In this document: positions 7,221 to 15,374 of the stretch, in pieces
How the letters are laid out: every line of letters starts with the position of its first letter
Numbering within the stretch: position 1 is the first letter of the stretch
Assembly (NCBI RefSeq): GCF_001428245.1
Contig: NZ_LMRV01000058.1
Coordinates: forward strand, 1-34,572
Length of the DNA: 34,572 nucleotides
Direction of reading: 5' to 3'
Source: Paenibacillus sp. Soil522
GTDB taxonomy: Bacteria > Bacillota > Bacilli > Paenibacillales > Paenibacillaceae
The notes under the pieces: generated by a model
The model's database searches: none
What the model was told of the DNA's origin: nothing
Seen by the model: the letters and a program-made list of their open reading frames with translations, nothing else
Position numbers and translations under genes: made by a program

Positions 7221-8098
7221 AGCAGGGGAGTTACGGCGTGGCTCGAGCAGCTGTATCATCCTCCCGAAAAGGGAGGGAAGGGGTATGCGCCCGCCACCGT
7301 GAACAATCACCAGGCCGCACTGTCCCGATTTATGAAGTGGCTTCGGATTCGAGCACCGCATCTGTTGTCGGAAGACCCGACCAAAGGGATCCGAGAGATT
7401 TTGCTGCCGGACCCTGAACCCAGAACACTTACTTCCGAGCAGATTCTGACCCTGAAAAACATCTGTGACCGGCTGGAGCGGTTTCACCTCAAAAAGGACC
7501 GGCGCCGAATGAAGGGAAAAATGGAACTCAAAACGCACGCGCGCCCGCGGCGCGATCGGGCGATTGTTTACGTTCTTCTTTCTACGGGGCTACGCCGGGA
7601 GGAACTTGTAAATCTGAACTTGGATCAAGTGGAACCCAGTGATCCCGTGCAGCTCGCAGTGCAAAGATCGTCCGGATACGCGGAAAGGGAAAAACGGAAG
7701 GAACCGAGTACTTGTCGGCCGATGTAAGGGCTGCCCTGGCCGATTATTTGGAATTCGAAAGGCATCTGGATTATGCGGAGGAAACGATTGCCTTGTTCTT
7801 AATTGCGAAAGGAACACCAGCTCGAAAAATAGATGGCCGGCTGTATCCTCGCTCCATTAACCGAATCTTAGAACAAATCGGTAAATGGTACGATGCAGAG
7901 CTGAAAGATCCGGAACGTCACATTTCGCCGCTGCGGCCGCATGATTTGCGTCATACCTTTGCAAATGAGTTGGCGAAACATCCGGATGTGACGGAGCAAG
8001 ATTTGGAGCGGCTGTTGCGGCACCGGAATAAACGATATTTAACCGTTTATACGAGACCGCCGGAAGCCACGTCTGCGGGCTTTAAGGAGAAATTATAA
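7221..8098 (+). pseudogene. Tyrosine recombinase (phage-type integrase), frameshifted and 5'-truncated
   Basis: The first frame (7221 to about 7653) encodes the end of the core-binding domain (LEQLYHPPEKGGKGYAPATV, AALSRFMKWL) and the start of the catalytic domain with the Arg motif STGLRREELVNL. After a frameshift near 7650 the second frame (open from 7643) continues IVRIRGKGKTEGTEYLSADV with the catalytic Lys. HDLRHTF (His-x-x-Arg) and LLRHRNKRYLTVYTRP follow, with the final His and the Tyr nucleophile. All catalytic residues can be found, but only across two frames. A TGA at 7218 cuts the expected first 60-100 residues. It is probably the integration enzyme of a lost mobile element. Confidence 0.85.
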
Positions 8099-8384
8099 CG
8101 AAGAAAACAGATGAAGGGGAGAAATGGTAATGGCCCTTCACTTCGCTAATGGGAGTTTAGTTCAATATGGTAACTTTGATCAAGGAAACAAGGGGGTAAG
8201 CAGTGGCCTAACAAGGAAGCAGACAGCATCCGAGATCTTTTCGCCTTCCAGAAGCGTTTGAACCGCCGGTTGCTCGAGCAGCACTTTCCGGACCACGAAT
8301 GCCCCGATAGCCGCCTGCGGTGCGTCCGTATTTACGTCCACCCACGCGAGCAGCTCTGGAAACTTCAGTATTAATTGAATTTGA
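8099..8384 (+). pseudogene. ORF fragment after the recombinase, unknown
   Basis: From 8180 to TAA 8372-8374 the plus strand is open for 64 codons, with WPNKEADSIRDLFAFQKRLN and later ECPDSRLRCVRIYVHPREQL. Codon use is G/C-rich like the recombinase and unlike the A/T-rich immunity gene that follows immediately. No start codon is evident. It may be the remnant of a gene in the same element as the recombinase. The stop is only 11 bases from the convergent immunity gene. Confidence 0.35.
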
Positions 8385-8891
8385 CTACTCGAAAATAGCT
8401 TTCATAATTTCACTTTTTACAATAAGGCTACTATTGCTACTTGGGAAATTTGTAAGCAGATAATTTTCTACTCTCTCTATTATCAAAGCATCAGATGAAT
8501 CAACCAAATTAAAGGAAGTTATAAAATGGTTAATCAGATCTTCATCAACTGCCTCGATTGGGGCAGGTAAATATTTTTCACCATCATTTTGGTATGCTTT
8601 CCAGTTAGTAAATGCAATTGCATCTATTACGCAATTCCATACATTCACTTTCTGTTCGTCTTTTTCATATTGCATCTGTATCAAAAGGCCTGTTTCATCT
8701 CCATTGTCTAAGTACTCATATATGCTATCCCCTGAAACGTTTTTATTTTCAACCCATTTCCAACAAACTTCTAGAGCTTCTTTAGCTTCTTGATAACCAT
8801 CTGAAGTAGAAATAATATCAATAATCTTACTTGATAATATCAAGAGGAACACTACCTGCGTATCAGAACTTAATTTATTAATATTGGACAA
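8385..8891 (-). CDS. Imm6-type immunity protein for a polymorphic toxin
   Basis: A 168-residue acidic, helical cytosolic protein. EALEVCWKWVENKNVSGDSI, YEYLDNGDETGLLIQMQ and the conserved PAPIEAVDEDLI segment match my memory of the Imm6 family, which neutralises toxins of contact-dependent or secreted polymorphic systems. The start is TTG at 8891, six bases after AAGGAGGG. That RBS overlaps the TAA stop of the upstream toxin gene, so the pair is translated as a unit. The A/T-rich composition matches the 3' third of the toxin gene, as expected for a toxin-domain/immunity cassette that moves together. Sure of an immunity role; family name fairly sure. Confidence 0.85.
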   Translation of the reverse strand: MSNINKLSSDTQVVFLLILSSKIIDIISTSDGYQEAKEALEVCWKWVENKNVSGDSIYEYLDNGDETGLLIQMQYEKDEQKVNVWNCVIDAIAFTNWKAYQNDGEKYLPAPIEAVDEDLINHFITSFNLVDSSDALIIERVENYLLTNFPSSNSSLIVKSEIMKAIFE

Positions 8892-8903
8892 ATGATTCCC
8901 TCC

Positions 8904-10106
8904 TTAATCAATAATTTTACCATTTTGCAGAGTGAAAGAAAGTTTTCCCGCTGGTTTAACTCCTTCAACTATTTCGGTTGTCACATTAATCGTGAGGTTT
9001 GGATTTTTCAAACTAAGTTGCATAAATATACCTGGTTCTACATTTGGGTTTGAAATACCTTGAATACACGTAGTACAAACACCTTTTGGATTAGACTGGT
9101 GTATATTTAATGTGCCAACTACTTCTTCTGGTTTTAATCCCTTTTTTTCAACTTGTTCGACAAATTCGTTTATTACACCTTCTTCAGCATGTCTAGTAGA
9201 GAGAGGATGACTTGATGGTGACTTTATAGGTCTATCTGGCATAGCTGAATCTAAATCTGGTAACCCAGCTTCTTTCCTTACCTTAGGGGATCCACCAGTA
9301 AACGTTAAATCCTCTAATCCTTTAACGTCTGTTTTACCAACCGCTACTGTATCAGTCTCAGGAACTCCAAGTTTGTTTCTATATGCGTCTAAATCTGCTT
9401 TGCCTACATCTATATTACCTTTACTACCTTGTCCCGTCCCCTCATCGGAATTATTGCCTTCGCCTTCGTGCGGTTTGCCAGAGCGGCCCTCGTCCCTCGG
9501 ATTACCGGGACCATCGCCATCGTCGCCGCGGCTCCCGGAACCGCCGCCTTGATCGCGGGGCGGTTTGGAGCCGCCTCCCGCACCGGAGCTTGCGGGATCG
9601 CTGCCGGGAGAACGTTCCGGCGTTTCATTGGGCGAGCGCCTTGAACCGCTGCCGCCGATGTCATCGCGCAAACCGCCCGAAGGGATATCCGACCGCCCCG
9701 CTCTGCCGGCATTAACCAGTCCCCCGACATCGTCGGTATGGCGTACGCCTCTGCCAAGATCCCCGCTGGTATCCAATATATCGCCGATTCTGCCCACTTT
9801 CCCAATCGCTCCGAAAGGAACGAGATTCATCGCTCTTTCCCACGTTTCGAGCTCTTCGCCTGTGATCAAGTCTTTGCCCGTGACCGCTTCGATGACGCCC
9901 TTCACCTGACCGACGACGGGGACAAAATTAAGCCCGATACTAAGCAATGTGGCAAATATCCCCAAACCGACGGTAGCGGAGACCGCAGCTCTCTGCGTGT
10001 TAAAACAATCGCTAAAGCTCCCGCAATTGTCGGCGAATGCCATGTCCGGAAACCCGAAAAACAAACACAATCCGATCAGAATGCCAAAAGGAGAACAATG
10101 TTTCAT
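8904..10106 (-). CDS. Polymorphic toxin: signal peptide, PT-TG module, linker, C-terminal deaminase-like domain
   Basis: A 400-residue protein. Residues 1-25 look like a signal peptide (FGILIGLCLFFGF, cut after AFA). Residues 45-106 are a hydrophobic segment followed by a pre-toxin TG module (VTGKDLITGEELETWERAMN). Residues 138-231 are a Gly/Ser/Asp/Pro/Arg-rich linker. Residues 236-400 form the toxin domain with RHAEEG (His306, Glu308) and NPKGVCTTC (Cys344, Cys347). This is the zinc and proton-shuttle pattern of the nucleic-acid deaminase fold, with NPxGxCxxC like the SCP1.201/DddA group. It probably deaminates nucleotides or nucleic acid of rivals. ATG 10106 overlaps the stop of the upstream membrane gene (ATGA) and has GGAGGGTGAG before it. 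Target base and export route are unknown. Confidence 0.85.
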   Translation of the reverse strand: MKHCSPFGILIGLCLFFGFPDMAFADNCGSFSDCFNTQRAAVSATVGLGIFATLLSIGLNFVPVVGQVKGVIEAVTGKDLITGEELETWERAMNLVPFGAIGKVGRIGDILDTSGDLGRGVRHTDDVGGLVNAGRAGRSDIPSGGLRDDIGGSGSRRSPNETPERSPGSDPASSGAGGGSKPPRDQGGGSGSRGDDGDGPGNPRDEGRSGKPHEGEGNNSDEGTGQGSKGNIDVGKADLDAYRNKLGVPETDTVAVGKTDVKGLEDLTFTGGSPKVRKEAGLPDLDSAMPDRPIKSPSSHPLSTRHAEEGVINEFVEQVEKKGLKPEEVVGTLNIHQSNPKGVCTTCIQGISNPNVEPGIFMQLSLKNPNLTINVTTEIVEGVKPAGKLSFTLQNGKIID

Positions 10107-11284
10107 TTTGACGGCTCACCCTCCTTCGGCTCTGCGACCGGAAGCTGGGGAGTCAGCAGGAATATAATCAGCATCGAAAGTGCGGTCATCAGAAGCAGCG
10201 GACGGAATGTATTCGTGGAGCGCATCACATTTTCCAACATCGCCGAAGAAATGATTTTAATAAGAGTAAATCCGATAACCAAACGGATCAGCAGCGGAAT
10301 TTTCTCCATCAGACTGGGCCAGGCACCGAGAGGAACGGGAATTAACTGCTGACGGACCGCCAGAAGCACAAAAACCAACGCTCCGATCAGGACAGGATCG
10401 ATCCATGACTTGTATACACCCGCAATCAGCAGTACCGACCACAACGCGGTGACCGCCATAGTAAACCAAGGATTTATCCGGTCTCCGAGCGATTCGACCG
10501 GTGGGTGTTCCTTTAACTCCTGCTCCAGCCGGTCAAGCGGCATTCCAACTTCGCTGCGAAACGCCGTCATCCCCTGCAGTAGCATTCGAATGGCGGCGGT
10601 CACAACCGCGACAAAGACGATGACCCATTCGTATTGTTGCAAAGGAACGACTGCCTCCGCCGGAGGACGGGCTGAAACCCATGTAAATACAGGCCGGATG
10701 AGTATCGGCACGGTTTGCGTCCAAAAATAAACAAGCACTCCGGTAAGCAGCACATACAGTGCTGCCGCTACGCTGAAACCGGCTTTCAATGGCAGGAAGG
10801 AAAATCTGAGCTGAGCGGACAACGCCTTGGTTATCATGGGAATTTTCACTACTAATAAATATAATAGTCCGTACTCGATCAAAAGCGGGAGCCTCACCTT
10901 AATGACATGCTCAAAGACCCCCTCGTTCCGCCTCCATCCGACCTGAGTCCAGCTTGTGTGATGGAGAAAAAAATCACCGAATATAAAACCGGCGATAAAA
11001 AGCAGGCCGAGATGCGCGCTGCTCATTCCCACAATTGCCGCAATCATAAGCACCACCAGTGATTCGCTGAAGACGCTGTCGAAATCCGGATGCCACCACC
11101 CGATCACCAGACCGGAGAACAACGCCAGCACCGGGGCCGAAGCAGCAACTGCCGGCCAGGCTGCCAAGTAGAGGCCGTCCAGGAACGTGTACGGGAGCTT
11201 TTTGGAGAACCGGCTTGCCCGTACAGGCTGCTGAACCCACCAAAAACGTACAAACCAGTGAAGAAGAGATTCAGGCTGAGACAT
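10103..11284 (-). CDS. Polytopic membrane protein coupled to the toxin gene
   Basis: A 393-residue protein with about nine or ten transmembrane helices, for example around residues 39-60, 72-105 (two), 130-150, 167-190, 217-235, 280-322 (two), 335-352 and 363-382. A basic amphipathic N-terminus (LLHWFVRFWWVQQPVRASRF) precedes them. I recognise no transporter or protease motif. The stop overlaps the toxin start by four bases (ATGA) and the gene start overlaps the previous gene by 14 bp, so expression is tightly coupled. The context points to a role in export, anchoring or processing of the toxin, or in self-protection at the membrane. This is inference; no family is assigned. Start ATG 11284 follows AAAGGAATT. 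Confidence 0.7.
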   Translation of the reverse strand: MSQPESLLHWFVRFWWVQQPVRASRFSKKLPYTFLDGLYLAAWPAVAASAPVLALFSGLVIGWWHPDFDSVFSESLVVLMIAAIVGMSSAHLGLLFIAGFIFGDFFLHHTSWTQVGWRRNEGVFEHVIKVRLPLLIEYGLLYLLVVKIPMITKALSAQLRFSFLPLKAGFSVAAALYVLLTGVLVYFWTQTVPILIRPVFTWVSARPPAEAVVPLQQYEWVIVFVAVVTAAIRMLLQGMTAFRSEVGMPLDRLEQELKEHPPVESLGDRINPWFTMAVTALWSVLLIAGVYKSWIDPVLIGALVFVLLAVRQQLIPVPLGAWPSLMEKIPLLIRLVIGFTLIKIISSAMLENVMRSTNTFRPLLLMTALSMLIIFLLTPQLPVAEPKEGEPSK

Positions 11285-11894
11285 GATTAGAGAATTCCTT
11301 TCTCAAGATTAGTTTCCTGGCCGTATACCCGAGCACGATCCCATATACGAAGTGGCCGACCATTGAAACCGAAATGAACTCGTCAAGCACTTTCAAGTCA
11401 AGCCAACCCGGATATACGGTAACCATCGCCAGTTCAAGAACCATCGCCCAGACCAAGCCCCCCAGAATGCCTTTGCGTCCGAACGCAACCGTATAAGCGA
11501 TCCCGAATGTAGTACCGTTGGCGATATGGAACGCTGCCCCGAGAATGCTGACCCATAGACCGGTCGCATGATCGCCGACGAGCGCTTTGCCGAAAATTCC
11601 GAAAATATCGAACGGCCAAAATTGAATGCCGGTCACTTTAATTAATAGGAATCGGGAAAGATCGTAAAGACATGTCGCCAGGAAGCCGGCTATCGTACCG
11701 TAACCTATAAGCCGCTTGATTTCCGCACGTTTGTGGGGTGACACTCTTCTCCAAATCATACTTCCAATAATAAATGCCAGTATCAGAATACCAATCAAAG
11801 TGTACAGCATGGAAATACCCGAAAAAACAAAGACCAGCAGGGCAGCCCCTGTCGATAAAAACAATGCAGCCAAAATAAATGCTTTTTGCTTCAT
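11271..11894 (-). CDS. Multi-pass membrane protein, first gene of the toxin operon
   Basis: A 207-residue protein with about six hydrophobic helices: residues 5-25, 28-48, 64-85, 112-140 (Gly/Ala-rich), 145-165 and 178-198. A basic loop RRVSPHKRAEIKRL separates helices two and three. No catalytic or transport signature is visible to me. RBS AAGGAGG lies 11 bases before ATG 11894. It overlaps the next gene by 14 bp, so the first four genes of the minus-strand cluster (this one, the 393-aa membrane protein, toxin, immunity) look like one transcript. Whether it serves toxin biology or is a passenger is unclear. Confidence 0.65.
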   Translation of the reverse strand: MKQKAFILAALFLSTGAALLVFVFSGISMLYTLIGILILAFIIGSMIWRRVSPHKRAEIKRLIGYGTIAGFLATCLYDLSRFLLIKVTGIQFWPFDIFGIFGKALVGDHATGLWVSILGAAFHIANGTTFGIAYTVAFGRKGILGGLVWAMVLELAMVTVYPGWLDLKVLDEFISVSMVGHFVYGIVLGYTARKLILRKEFSNHVSA

Positions 11895-11918
11895 GCTTGA
11901 GTTTTCCTCCTTATGATT

Positions 11919-12182
11919 TTAAGAGAATTCGCGAAGCAATTTGGATATCCTTTTTTTTCCGGCGTATTTGCGCCGATAGTACCGGGCAAGGGACCAAACT
12001 TGTATGTTTTCGGGCGGAGCAAAGGGAGCTGCATCACGGCCTGTTGTATACTCTCTCTGTTGTCCAGCCCAAGTGTAAATGTCCTGAAACAGATGATGAT
12101 GGAGCGCAAGATATCCCTTATAGGTTAGTTCTTGTGCAGCTTTAGGCAATGGTTGTCTCATTCGTTCCATGTTAAAAAACAA
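11919..12182 (-). pseudogene. Fic/Doc-domain fragment (minus strand)
   Basis: Starting at TTG 12182 (or ATG 12170), the fragment reads GYLALHHHLFQDIYTWAGQQ followed by REYTTGRDAAPFAPPENI. This is the conserved central part of Fic proteins just before the HPFxxGNGR active site. Homology then stops near 12013 and the frame ends at 11919 without the catalytic motif. The protein cannot be an active AMP-transferase. It lies just upstream of the toxin operon, on the same strand. Confidence 0.7.
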
Positions 12183-12194
12183 TTCCGCTCTCCT

Positions 12195-12413
12195 CGGTGC
12201 GCCAATGGCGAGGAAAGAATTTATCAGTCGCTCCTTTATCCAGAAACAGAAGTGTTTATCAATAAGCTCGACATTCGTGATCCTAACTTTATTGAAGGCG
12301 TTACTTCGGACCGTGAAAAGTTATTTACTGAAAACGCCGTTAACTGGCAGGATAACGAAATTGCCAATTACTTAAAAAGGGAAATAGCAGTGTATAGAAG
12401 AATATTTTTCTAA
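12195..12413 (+). pseudogene. Fic N-terminal-like fragment (plus strand, opposite to the other Fic piece)
   Basis: In the plus strand the segment LYPETEVFINKLDIRDPNFI (about 12236-12295) resembles the N-terminal YPxTxVLINKLxIRD block of Fic proteins. The following residues to 12413 (WQDNEIANYLKREIAVYRRI) do not look like Fic. It points away from the Fic middle fragment at 11919-12182, so an inversion or joining of two different fic genes is suggested. The first residues of the open frame overlap the other fragment and are probably not real. Confidence 0.5.
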
Positions 12414-12794
12414 GGGTATTGAGATTCAGTGGTTCACGAAAGGAATGTAGAGATTGAGAAGAACATTAGTTATAAGCGATATTCATGGTTGCTATGACGA
12501 GTTTATTAACTTATTGGCATTGGTAGATTTTAAAAAGAACGAGGATTTACTGTTGCTTCTTGGTGACTACGTAGACAGTCCAATTACTTAAAAAGGGAAA
12601 TAGCAGTGTATAGAAGAATATTTTTCTAAGGGTATTGAGATTCAGTGGTTCACGAAAGGAATGTAGAGATTGAGAAGAACATTAGTTATAAGCGATATTC
12701 ATGGTTGTTATGACGAGTTTATTAACTTATTGGCATTGGTAGATTTTAAAAAGAACGAGGATTTACTGTTGCTTCTTGGTGACTACGTAGACAG
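12364..12794 (+). repeat. 216-bp tandem duplication (two copies)
   Basis: Copy 1 is 12364-12579 and copy 2 is 12580-12794. The copies match over their whole length except one C/T difference (near 12492 versus 12708). The unit covers the end of the upstream ORF, the RBS and the first 41 codons of the metallophosphatase gene. The first gene copy ends prematurely after about 45 residues at 12591 (GDYVDSPIT then stop). Confidence 0.9.
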
Positions 12795-12841
12795 AGGAGC
12801 ACGAAGTAAAGATGTTGTTGAGAAAGTTCTGCAACTGGTTC

Positions 12842-13040
12842 AGGGAGGAAATGTTATTGCGATTCGAGGAAACCATGACCAACGATTCATTGACGTTATG
12901 ACCAGCGAAGATGAAACCGTTAAAATGAAATTTTTTCAACAGGGAGGAAATGTTATTGCGATTCGAGGAAACCATGACCAACGATTCATTGACGTTATGA
13001 CCAGCGAAGATGAAACCGTTAAAATGAAATTTTTTCAACA
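12842..13040 (+). repeat. 99-bp in-frame tandem duplication
   Basis: AGGGAGGAAATG begins at 12842 and again at 12941; the units are identical. The unit is 33 codons, so the reading frame survives but a second metal-site loop with GNHDQ is inserted. Confidence 0.9.
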
Positions 13041-13148
13041 TGGTGGACTTATTACATTAGAAAGCTATTGTGGTTTATCTCTAGTGGGTATGTCAGATGA
13101 AGAAAAATTACAATTTGGAAAAGAGTACATTAACAAGCACTTCAACCA

Positions 13149-13360
13149 TCATATATCTTTTTTGAATAGCCTTCCATTTTACTACGAAGACAAAGAACAT
13201 ATTTATGTCCATGCAGGTTTGAATCCATCCTTTGAAAATTGGCAAGAACAATCAGAATATATCTTTTTTGAATAGCCTTCCATTTTACTACGAAGACAAA
13301 GAACATATTTATGTCCATGCAGGTTTGAATCCATCCTTTGAAAATTGGCAAGAACAATCA
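13149..13360 (+). repeat. 106-bp frame-disrupting tandem duplication
   Basis: ATATATCTTTTTTGAATAGC occurs at 13151 and at 13257, and identity continues to ...GAACAATCA at 13254 and 13360. The unit is not a multiple of three and closes the phosphatase reading frame at 13275. Confidence 0.9.
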
Positions 13361-13990
13361 AAACATGATTCCTCGCCGAATCCGAAAATATCCACCTTTA
13401 AACTTTTCTGCACCTTATGGATGGTTCTGAGCATGATAGCGGCTACTTTTTGTTCCGCTCTTTTTTCCAGCTCCTCAATTGTTTTTCTTTCCGTCAAATC
13501 GATTTGACATTCTACCTCGCCCACATTTTCTTCCAACTGTATTTAGATATCAATTTGAGGTTTTCCATTATTCATCCTTCCTTTGACTTTCGTTTCTGAT
13601 TTCATAACCTCGACGGCAATATTTCCGCCCTCTGGACAAGACAGAGACCCGACAGTGTTCGTCACTTTATTTTTTATGTATCTATACCCTTTGCTTTCTT
13701 TTTCGTTTAACCAACCGATTAATTTATCTTTTTTAAATACCGCTAAGTCCGAATATTTCAAACGGCCGGGAGGCTCAATTTTCTCCAAATTTTGCTGGGA
13801 TTGGCCTTTACCGACTCCCGCCACTTTAACAGCCGTTAACACAGGATTTTTCCCTTCACTGATAATGTCCGTCATGAGCTTATCCAGCGTAACAGCCGCA
13901 GTAGGCGCCCACACCTTCTGCGACGTTTCGAGAGAGAGATACATGTTGTTCGCGGGAATTTTTTCAACCGGTGTCAAGACTTTCAAAACA
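13361..13990 (-). pseudogene. Germination protein Ger(x)C, C-terminal part with in-frame stop
   Basis: The minus strand encodes the middle and end of a Ger(x)C (GerAC/GerKC) lipoprotein of spore nutrient receptors. It has ETSQKVWAPTAAVTLDKLM, NPVLTAVKVAG, LAVFKKDKLIGWLNEKESKG and, after a TAA at 13543-13545 in the same frame, VGEVECQIDLTERKTIEELE and LKVDIFGFGEE. The frame of the two halves is identical, so one nonsense codon separates them. The usual residues after GFGEA are replaced by phosphatase-gene sequence. The N-terminal lipobox and about half the protein are missing because of the fusion to a gerA-type gene at about 13990. Confidence 0.85.
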
Positions 13991-14483
13991 TAGCACGGTC
14001 TTTCCATCCTTGGGTGCTGGCGGCAATACCTTGCGGGTAACCATCCAATAAAATGATCGTATCTCCCGATAGGAGAGAGGCGTATACGGTTTCGAAGTCT
14101 GCGATTTCTTTGTTGTCCCCTATTTTAAGGGCCAAGGATTTTAAACCATCCAATCGTTTGTCGTCTTCATGCAGCTGCTTAATCGATTCCGTATTCGTAT
14201 CCAGCATAAGGGTATCCAAAATAAAATCCGTAATTACTTTTTTGTCTGCTAATCCATCTGTATATAGAACGGCTATCTTTATGCTCCCCTCATTGCCGAT
14301 CCGGATTTCTCGGATAATAATATCGTCGCTGCTGCCTAGATCTTTTTTTATTTTCCGTATATTTTCATCGAGACTTTCATTTAACGGCTCCCTTTTCGCC
14401 AATTGCTTGTGTTGTCCGTTTTGTATGGAGGATTTGAAGTATTTTATCATTTTCATAGCACTAATTATTTCCTTGTGATCCAT
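13983..14483 (-). pseudogene. GerA/GerKA-type germination receptor subunit A, N-terminal fragment
   Basis: From ATG 14483 the product starts with a basic tail, then NIRKIKKDLGSSDDIIIREI, KIAVLYTDGLADKKVITDFI and LLSGDTIILLDGYPQGIAAS followed by TQGWKDRA. This is the soluble N-terminal domain of the spore germinant-receptor A subunit up to its conserved GWKDR motif. Immediately after, at about 13990, the sequence jumps to the middle of a Ger(x)C gene in another frame. The A-subunit membrane domain, the whole B subunit and the N-terminus of C are deleted. Such receptors sit in the spore inner membrane; this one cannot work. Confidence 0.85.
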
Positions 14484-14516
14484 GTTGTATACGGCATCTA
14501 AACGGTCTAGATAGAC

Positions 14517-15374
14517 TTAATGCTTCCTTGAAACTGGCCCTATAGAAAGGCGTTTATTGACAGCCTCAGCAATGATTAAAACAACTATAGGCAAAAGAAC
14601 ATAATAGAATGGGTCCCACCAAACAAAGCTGTAAAGTATTCCTGCTGCTTTTAGGATAATCGTCATGACCGTTACACCAGCTAGGATGAGCACATATTTC
14701 AACCATCCATATTTCCAGTGGAGCTTCACCATCACAATAAGGAGGGTACTTGCACACATATAATAAACGGCTGAAAAAGCGGTTGTATCATGAGCCTGGC
14801 TTTCAAACCAGCCAGGACGGTAATATCTGTTAGAGAAGAACATGATGGGCAGAATGTGCAAAGTACCTGTAACAGGTCCTATAATCAATTGGAGGAGCAA
14901 AAAATGAATGACTCCTTTTATGGGTTTTAAAATTAGCGGGTACAACATGATTGCCGCAGCAAAATATACCGGAAGACTAAGCGCTGTATATTCAAGTCGC
15001 CACCAATTGTGCGTATAGATGCCAAGGTTTAAAAATATCCACTCTATCCCTACAAAAAAACCTGTAATAAAAATCAACCAAATCCACCTTAATCGAAAAA
15101 CGGCTATGAAGGTTGCTGCCGCAGGTAAAGCTAACGCATTTGAAGCAATCGCCCCCGTATTACTATCATAATATGGATCATGAGCAATAAATTTTGGATA
15201 GTATTGATAGCTTCCCAAGAAAATATAAATAACGATCTCAATGAGATAACCAATTCCAATCATTGCGAAAAATAGCAAAAGGCTTCGAATGCTTCTATTT
15301 TTTATACATACATAAACCACCAGAAGGAGGCTAATGATACCTAATCCCAGATACCAATATGAATTGAAATTCAA
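14517..15374 (-). CDS. Polytopic membrane protein, function unknown
   Basis: A 285-residue protein with about eight hydrophobic helices, rich in Trp and Tyr (IYTHNWWRLEYTALSLPVYF, WFESQAHDTT, SFVWWDPFYY). The Trp/Tyr-rich loops resemble the small CBO0543-type protein encoded divergently 181 bp away, and the two probably form a functional pair. No enzymatic motif is visible. It begins at ATG 15374. Its stop is 34 bp before the collapsed gerA fragment on the same strand, so it is at the edge of the rearranged region but appears intact. Confidence 0.6.
   Translation of the reverse strand: MNFNSYWYLGLGIISLLLVVYVCIKNRSIRSLLLFFAMIGIGYLIEIVIYIFLGSYQYYPKFIAHDPYYDSNTGAIASNALALPAAATFIAVFRLRWIWLIFITGFFVGIEWIFLNLGIYTHNWWRLEYTALSLPVYFAAAIMLYPLILKPIKGVIHFLLLQLIIGPVTGTLHILPIMFFSNRYYRPGWFESQAHDTTAFSAVYYMCASTLLIVMVKLHWKYGWLKYVLILAGVTVMTIILKAAGILYSFVWWDPFYYVLLPIVVLIIAEAVNKRLSIGPVSRKH

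Larger units (their letters stand above)
12454..13370 (+). pseudogene. PPP-type metallophosphatase broken by three tandem duplications and 3' loss
   Basis: The full start is TTG 12670, after GAAAGGAATG; a truncated twin starts at TTG 12454. Visible motifs: SDIHGCYDEF, LLGDYVDRG, RGNHDQRF and YVHAGLNPS. These are the metal-binding and catalytic motifs of small phage-lambda/PrpE-like Ser/Thr phosphatases. A 99-bp in-frame duplication (12842-12940 and 12941-13039) repeats 33 residues including the GNHD motif. A 106-bp duplication (about 13149-13254 and 13255-13360) shifts frame and stops the ORF at 13275. Homology ends near 13360, where antisense germination-gene sequence starts, so the C-terminus is also missing. 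Not functional as written. Confidence 0.85.

Noticed and set aside
9383..9909. Several plus-strand open frames opposite the toxin linker
   Set aside because: They arise from the G/C-rich low-complexity linker, with Arg/Ala/Pro-rich translations and no RBS, and are antisense shadows.
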